Shown: in pieces, positions 14,523 to 18,701 of the stretch
How positions within the stretch are numbered: position 1 is the first letter of the stretch
Layout of the letters: every line of letters begins with the position of its first letter
From: JBOGFC01 sp050742155
GTDB taxonomy: Bacteria > Actinomycetota > Acidimicrobiia > Spongiisociales > JALYHC01
NCBI GenBank assembly: GCA_050742155.1
Contig: JBOGFC010000127.1
Location: forward strand, 1 to 18,701
Reading direction: 5' to 3'
Length of the DNA stretch: 18,701 nt
Made by a program: the position numbers and the translations under genes
The notes under the pieces: model-generated
The model's database searches: none
Told to the model about the DNA's origin: nothing
What the model saw: only the letters and a program-made list of their open reading frames with translations

Positions 14523-14699
14523 TCAAGCGGCTTCCTCACCCTCGGTCGGGAGGAGACCGCGGCCCACCTCCAGGGGCTCCTGCTCGGCCCGGACCGCCAG
14601 GGCGTAAGGATGGGCCAGCAGCGCCGCCACCTCCTGCTCCCGCGCCAGGCCGGCCTCCAGCAGCAGGCGAGCCAGGTCGTCGGTCCAGATCCAAGGCAC
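14523..14699 (-). CDS. Small hypothetical protein downstream of the SSB-like gene
   Basis: This protein has 58 residues from the GTG at 14699, which has GGGAG six bases upstream; a TTG at 14753 would give 76 residues. The sequence VPWIWTDDLARLLLEAGLAR is followed by EQEVAALLAHPYALAVRAEQ and an acidic end, an amphipathic helical protein without membrane segments. Codon use has the strong G/C third-position bias of its neighbours, while the overlapping frames translate to Gly/Pro/Arg-rich nonsense. It lies 87 bases after the SSB-like gene on the same strand. I do not recognise a family. Confidence 0.6.
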   Translation of the reverse strand: MPWIWTDDLARLLLEAGLAREQEVAALLAHPYALAVRAEQEPLEVGRGLLPTEGEEAA

Positions 14700-14786
14700 A
14701 GCGCTCTCCCGGGTCGAAGCGAAGGGACATGGGTACCGTACCTCCCCTGTCAACCCCGCCTGAGCAGGCCAAAGGACGAGGTCGGT

Positions 14787-15134
14787 CTAGCCCGCGCCGG
14801 CTGTGGCCGCCTCCTCCTCCACCTCGTCGGCCTCGTCGCGCAGGCACACCTGATCGGCGATCACCTCCAGGCGGCTGCGCCGCCCGTCCGGGGCCGCCCA
14901 GAATCGTCGCTGCACCGTGCCGGCCACCCAGACCCGCCGCCCCGGATGGGGCTCGGCGGCCAGAAGCTCCTCGGGAGGGTCCCAGAGGCTGACCGGGATG
15001 ACGTCCACCCTGCGCCGAGGCTGCTCGGTCCGCACCGTCACCAGGTACCGGGCCAGCCGGGATCCGGAGTCGAAGATGCGCAGCTCGGGAGCGGTGGCGA
15101 GCTTGCCCGCCAGCACCACCAGATTGAGGTCCAT
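14787..15134 (-). CDS. Single-stranded DNA-binding protein-like (short OB-fold)
   Basis: This 115-residue protein opens like an SSB (MDLNLVVLAGKLATAPELRI) and continues with the OB-fold strands SRLARYLVTVRTEQPRRRVD, VIPVSLWDP, RRVWVAGTVQRRFW and RSRLEVIADQVCL. The C-terminus is acidic (EADEVEEEAATAGAG) but lacks the DDDIPF-type tip that docks repair proteins in the main replicative SSB. It is therefore probably a second, specialised SSB-like protein rather than the essential one. The ATG is preceded by AAGGAA. It is transcribed divergently from the metallo-hydrolase gene across 47 bases. Confidence 0.83.
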   Translation of the reverse strand: MDLNLVVLAGKLATAPELRIFDSGSRLARYLVTVRTEQPRRRVDVIPVSLWDPPEELLAAEPHPGRRVWVAGTVQRRFWAAPDGRRSRLEVIADQVCLRDEADEVEEEAATAGAG

Positions 15135-15170
15135 GGTGTTCCTTTCCGGGAAACGCGGGGGGCACCCTCG

Positions 15171-15182
15171 TAAAGTACGACG
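15171..15182 (+). promoter_or_regulatory. Leaderless promoter of the metallo-hydrolase gene
   Basis: TAAAGT at 15171-15176 is a good -10. RNA starting six bases later begins at the GTG at 15182, and no ribosome site exists upstream, so translation is probably leaderless. On the opposite strand the same AT-rich patch contains TACTTT, a possible -10 for the SSB-like gene. Confidence 0.45.
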
Positions 15183-16108
15183 TGCCTGTGACAGAATTTC
15201 GCGTTGACCGACTCGCGCATCAGCTATACGCCATCGACGTGTGGATGCAAGGAGAGCCTGAGCGGCTGGCCTGCTATCTCTTCGACACCCCTGAGCGTGT
15301 CCTGGTGGAGTGCGGTCCCAGCCTGAGCGTGGACCATCTCCTGGCGGCCCTCGACGAGCTGGGCATCGACGATCTGGCCGCCTTGGTGATGACTCATATC
15401 CACCTGGACCACGCTGGGGCGGCCAGTCGCCTGGCCCAGCGCTTTCCCGGCGCCCGGGTGGGCGTCCATCCAGAGGGCGCCCCGCACCTCATCGACCCCT
15501 CCCGGCTGTGGGCCTCGGCCAGCCGCGCCTACGGCGGGGAAGAGGCCACCAGAGCCCTATGGGGGACAATGGAGCCGGTGGCGGAGCACCGCCTCGTGAT
15601 CCTGGAAGAGACCCGTCCCCTCCCCCTCGGGAACGGCCGAGCCCTCCAGGTGCTGTACACGCCCGGCCACGCGCGGCACCACGTGGTGTTCTTCGATGGG
15701 GAGAGCGGAGGGATGCTGGTGGGGGACTCGGTGGGGGTGGCATATCCGCACGGTCACATCGTCCAGCCGGTCACTCCCCCACCAGACTTCGATCCCCGCC
15801 TGGTGGTGGAGCAGCTGCACCGGATGGCGGCGCTGGAACCGGCCTTTCTCGGCTTCGCCCATTTCGGCCCGGACTACCGGGTTCAAGAGGCCCTGGCCGA
15901 GGCGGAGGAGCGGCTCTGGAGCTGGGTGCGCTTCGTCGAATCGCTCCCTTCCCACGACCCCCAGGCGGCCACCACCGAGCTACGGGAGTGGGTGTTGGAG
16001 GGATACCGCCGGGAGGGGTACGCCGACGACGTCCTCGCCGAGTACGACGCGGCCACCTACTGGCCGATGCAGGTGATGGGGATCCGCCGCTGGCTGGAGC
16101 GGCGTTAG
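15182..16108 (+). CDS. Metallo-beta-lactamase-fold hydrolase
   Basis: This 308-residue cytosolic enzyme has all metal-binding motifs of the superfamily: His72, His74, Asp76 and His77 in MTHIHLDHAGAA, His163 in YTPGHARHHVVF, Asp182 in LVGDSVGVAYPHG and His227 in FAHFGPDYR. These bind two metal ions in a glyoxalase-II/lactonase-like site. A C-terminal helical part (about 230-308) with EERLWSWVRFVESL is longer than in minimal members. Substrate unknown; hydrolases of thioesters, lactones or phosphodiesters all fit. The start is GTG 15182, with GTG 15188 two codons later also possible. The 3' end overlaps the opposing L,D-transpeptidase gene by four bases. Confidence 0.9.
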   Translation: MPVTEFRVDRLAHQLYAIDVWMQGEPERLACYLFDTPERVLVECGPSLSVDHLLAALDELGIDDLAALVMTHIHLDHAGAASRLAQRFPGARVGVHPEGAPHLIDPSRLWASASRAYGGEEATRALWGTMEPVAEHRLVILEETRPLPLGNGRALQVLYTPGHARHHVVFFDGESGGMLVGDSVGVAYPHGHIVQPVTPPPDFDPRLVVEQLHRMAALEPAFLGFAHFGPDYRVQEALAEAEERLWSWVRFVESLPSHDPQAATTELREWVLEGYRREGYADDVLAEYDAATYWPMQVMGIRRWLERR

Positions 16109-16884
16109 GCCGGGACCAACCAGGGACGGGAGGGCGCCGAAGGCCGGCCGGGAGGAGGAGAGGCCGGCCGCTCGAGGCGGTTGCCGTACACGTAGACCGG
16201 CATGCCGAGCTCCAGTTCTCCCTTGAGCCAGTCCATGTCGCCGAGGCTGACCCGCACGCAGCCGTGCGAGGCAGGCCAGGGCGGCACGCTGGTGGAGCCG
16301 TGGAGGGCGTAGCCACCCCTGAAGTAGAAGGGCTCGTAGAGCTCACCCAGATAGGAGGTGCGCCAGCCGCCGACGTGGCGGTAGAAGGCAAATCGGCCCT
16401 CGGGGGTGAAGGCTGTTACGGTCTGTCCGGACTGGTTCCGATACTCCTCGCCGTTCCCGGAGGACACGGGCAGCACCGCCGCCACCTGCTGGTCCCGGAC
16501 CACAAACAGGATCTGGCGGGCCAGGTCGATCTCCATCCGGGTGGGCGCCAGGTCGTCCGGCAGGGTCACCGGTTCGAGGCGCCGCCAGTCGGTGCGACCG
16601 AATGCTCCGTCACGAGTGAGGCCGTGCAGCTTCTCAAAGGCGTAGACCGCACTCAGGGTGGCTCGACCGAAGCGGCCGTCCGAAGGGCCCGGGCGGAAGC
16701 CGGCTCGGGCCAGCTCGAGCTGCAGGTCGGCCACCCAAGGCCCATGGTCGCCCACCTGCAAGGAGGGTGGCAAGGGCGCCTCGCCCGGTTCGAGCGGGTA
16801 GCCGGGGGGGATGGCGTGAGCCGGCAGCACCCCGATCGCCAGCCAGGCCGCCGCCAGCCCCGTCAGCTTGGTCAATCTTCCCAA
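16105..16884 (-). CDS. L,D-transpeptidase with peptidoglycan-binding domain (YkuD family)
   Basis: This 259-residue exported enzyme has a signal peptide MGRLTKLTGLAAAWLAIGV ending LPAHA (cleavage near residue 24). A PG_binding_1 domain follows (about 40-105, with VGDHGPWVADLQLELARAGF and GRFGRATLSAVYAFEK), then a YkuD catalytic domain (about 110-235) whose motif reads ALHGSTSVPPWPASHGCVRV, with the catalytic Cys in SHGCVRVS and the partner His in LHGS. It makes 3-3 cross-links in peptidoglycan or anchors proteins to it. The TTG at 16884 was chosen because AAGGAG sits six bases upstream and the signal peptide begins there; a longer version from 16932 would add a charged leader. It is co-directional with and downstream of the TPR gene. 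Confidence 0.93.
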   Translation of the reverse strand: MGRLTKLTGLAAAWLAIGVLPAHAIPPGYPLEPGEAPLPPSLQVGDHGPWVADLQLELARAGFRPGPSDGRFGRATLSAVYAFEKLHGLTRDGAFGRTDWRRLEPVTLPDDLAPTRMEIDLARQILFVVRDQQVAAVLPVSSGNGEEYRNQSGQTVTAFTPEGRFAFYRHVGGWRTSYLGELYEPFYFRGGYALHGSTSVPPWPASHGCVRVSLGDMDWLKGELELGMPVYVYGNRLERPASPPPGRPSAPSRPWLVPA

Positions 16885-16938
16885 CGCAGGCTCCTTGTCA
16901 TGCCGGCTCTCAGAGATCGGCCGGACCGGCAAGCGACT

Positions 16939-17604
16939 TCAGCGATTGATGTCGGCCTCGAGCTCCTCGAGCCCGGGGAAGCCGGCGTCCTGGGACTCGA
17001 TGGCCCGCTTGAGCTGACGGGCGGTCTCGAGGTCTCCCAAGGCCGCCGCCGCCCGGGCCGCCACGTACCACTGGCGGCGGTCCTCCTCGTGGGCATTGGT
17101 GGTGATGCGCCCGGGACGGGTCACCTCCCAGGCGGTGCGAGGGTCGCCCTGGTCGAGGAGGAAGGATCCGTACACCACCCTCCCCTCCTTGAGGGTGGCC
17201 GGGTGACCGCCCAGGTCCTGGAGCTCTCCCCAGGCCTTGCGGACCTCTTCCGGCCGGCCGAGCGCCCGAAGGCAGTCCATCTCCACCGGTAGGTGGGCGG
17301 TATCCCCGCTCAAGCGGCGGTAGGTGCGCAGCTCGCGCAGGGCCTGCTCCCAGCGGCCCAGCCGGTAGGCGGAAAGCCCGATGAGCTCCCGCACCACCGC
17401 CGCCCGGGGGGAGAGCTTCTTGGCGTCCTCGAGCTTGCGGAGGGCGGGCCGGTAACGGGCCTCGGCGAAGGTTTGGGCGGCCGTCTCGACCAGCTCGAGG
17501 GTGGCCTGTCGCCGGGCCTTGGGGGTCACCCGGGTGAGGTCATCGCGAAGCCAATCCGGCAGCGGCGGTCCGTCGATACCTCGACGCCGGCGCGGTTCGC
17601 TCAT
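16939..17604 (-). CDS. Tetratricopeptide repeat protein
   Basis: This 221-residue soluble protein starts with a basic segment (MSEPRRRRGIDG), then helical pairs of TPR type: TLELVETAAQTFAEARYRPA, LRKLEDAKKLSPRAAVVREL, IGLSAYRLGRWEQALRELRT and a second cluster YVAARAAAALGDLETARQLK. There is no signal peptide or membrane helix. Proteins of this design usually act as scaffolds; the partner is unknown. The ATG at 17604 has GGAG six bases upstream, and that GGAG directly abuts the T-tract of the rRNA terminator, leaving almost no space for a separate promoter. The L,D-transpeptidase follows after 54 bases. Reading the frame further upstream would run into 5S rRNA and is not real. Confidence 0.85.
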   Translation of the reverse strand: MSEPRRRRGIDGPPLPDWLRDDLTRVTPKARRQATLELVETAAQTFAEARYRPALRKLEDAKKLSPRAAVVRELIGLSAYRLGRWEQALRELRTYRRLSGDTAHLPVEMDCLRALGRPEEVRKAWGELQDLGGHPATLKEGRVVYGSFLLDQGDPRTAWEVTRPGRITTNAHEEDRRQWYVAARAAAALGDLETARQLKRAIESQDAGFPGLEELEADINR

Positions 17605-17614
17605 GAGATGCTCC

Positions 17615-17657
17615 AGATAAAGAAAGAGGGCCGCCTCACATGGTAAGGCGGCCCTCT
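17615..17657 (-). terminator. Intrinsic terminator of the rRNA operon
   Basis: On the minus strand a perfect 12-bp stem (AGAGGGCCGCCT at 17657-17646 pairing with AGGCGGCCCTCT at 17636-17625) with a nine-base loop is followed by TTCTTTATC. It lies seven bases after the 5S rRNA 3' end. This is a textbook rho-independent terminator. Confidence 0.93.
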
Positions 17658-17663
17658 GGTTTA

Positions 17664-17782
<119 letters not shown>

Positions 17783-17837
17783 CATCTTTCGTGCCCGGCA
17801 CCCCGAGCACTCCATAGCGAGCACGCACGTTCTGGAG

Positions 17838-18701
<864 letters not shown>

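Noticed and set aside
15310..17292. A 660-codon plus-strand frame
   Set aside because: It overlaps the metallo-hydrolase in another frame and the L,D-transpeptidase and TPR genes antisense. The translation is Gly/Arg/Pro-rich at first, then unlike any protein, as shadow frames in high-GC DNA are.

Overview
High-GC DNA that reads as actinobacterial, probably from a deep-branching lineage such as Acidimicrobiia (inferred, not proven). The reasons: a bifunctional-nuclease (DUF151) gene, a MerR regulator close to mycobacterial Rv1830, and glycine-cleavage genes lie together, as in the Mycobacterium tuberculosis Rv1826-Rv1832 region. The P-protein, however, is split into GcvPA and GcvPB, unlike the single-chain mycobacterial form. 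GTG/TTG starts, 4-base stop/start overlaps and several probable leaderless starts fit the same picture.

Layout. Positions 1-2269 hold the DUF151 nuclease and a two-gene KhtTU-like cation/proton antiporter. Positions 2289-3312 hold a promoter with a perfect DnaA box, the MerR regulator and an overlapping PD-(D/E)XK-like gene. Positions 3392-8134 are a tight run gcvT-gcvPA-gcvPB-alpha/beta hydrolase, preceded by a structured region with a 13-bp inverted repeat; gcvH is not in the window. An adenosine deaminase (minus) and msrA follow, then a ribbon-helix-helix/MazF toxin-antitoxin pair with a palindromic operator. At 10350-10377 lies a 28-bp sequence with the anatomy of a chromosome-dimer-resolution dif site. 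To its left almost every gene is on the plus strand. To its right most genes, including the rRNAs, are on the minus strand. This is the polarity expected around a replication terminus.

From 10648 to 14483 there is an envelope-signalling block: a membrane-anchored protein with IPV repeats, then an OmpR-type two-component system (minus strand) bracketed by two secreted proteins that look like divergent paralogs of each other. The promoter between the response regulator and one of these proteins has phased 11-bp repeats. Next come a short SSB-like protein with a 58-residue partner, a metallo-beta-lactamase-fold hydrolase, an L,D-transpeptidase and a TPR protein.

The right end holds the 3' part of an rRNA operon on the minus strand: a strong intrinsic terminator, 5S rRNA, and the last part of 23S rRNA. 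The 23S gene is interrupted by a 392-nt insertion in the peptidyl-transferase loop, after the equivalent of E. coli position 2593. The splice-site U-G pair in P1, a P10 pairing to the 3' exon, a terminal G, a GCAA-capped P2 and a plausible P3-P8 core in canonical order identify it as a group I self-splicing intron without an endonuclease gene. It sits at the position used by the Chlamydomonas chloroplast intron that encodes I-CreI. This intron and the dif-like site are the two most notable features of the window.
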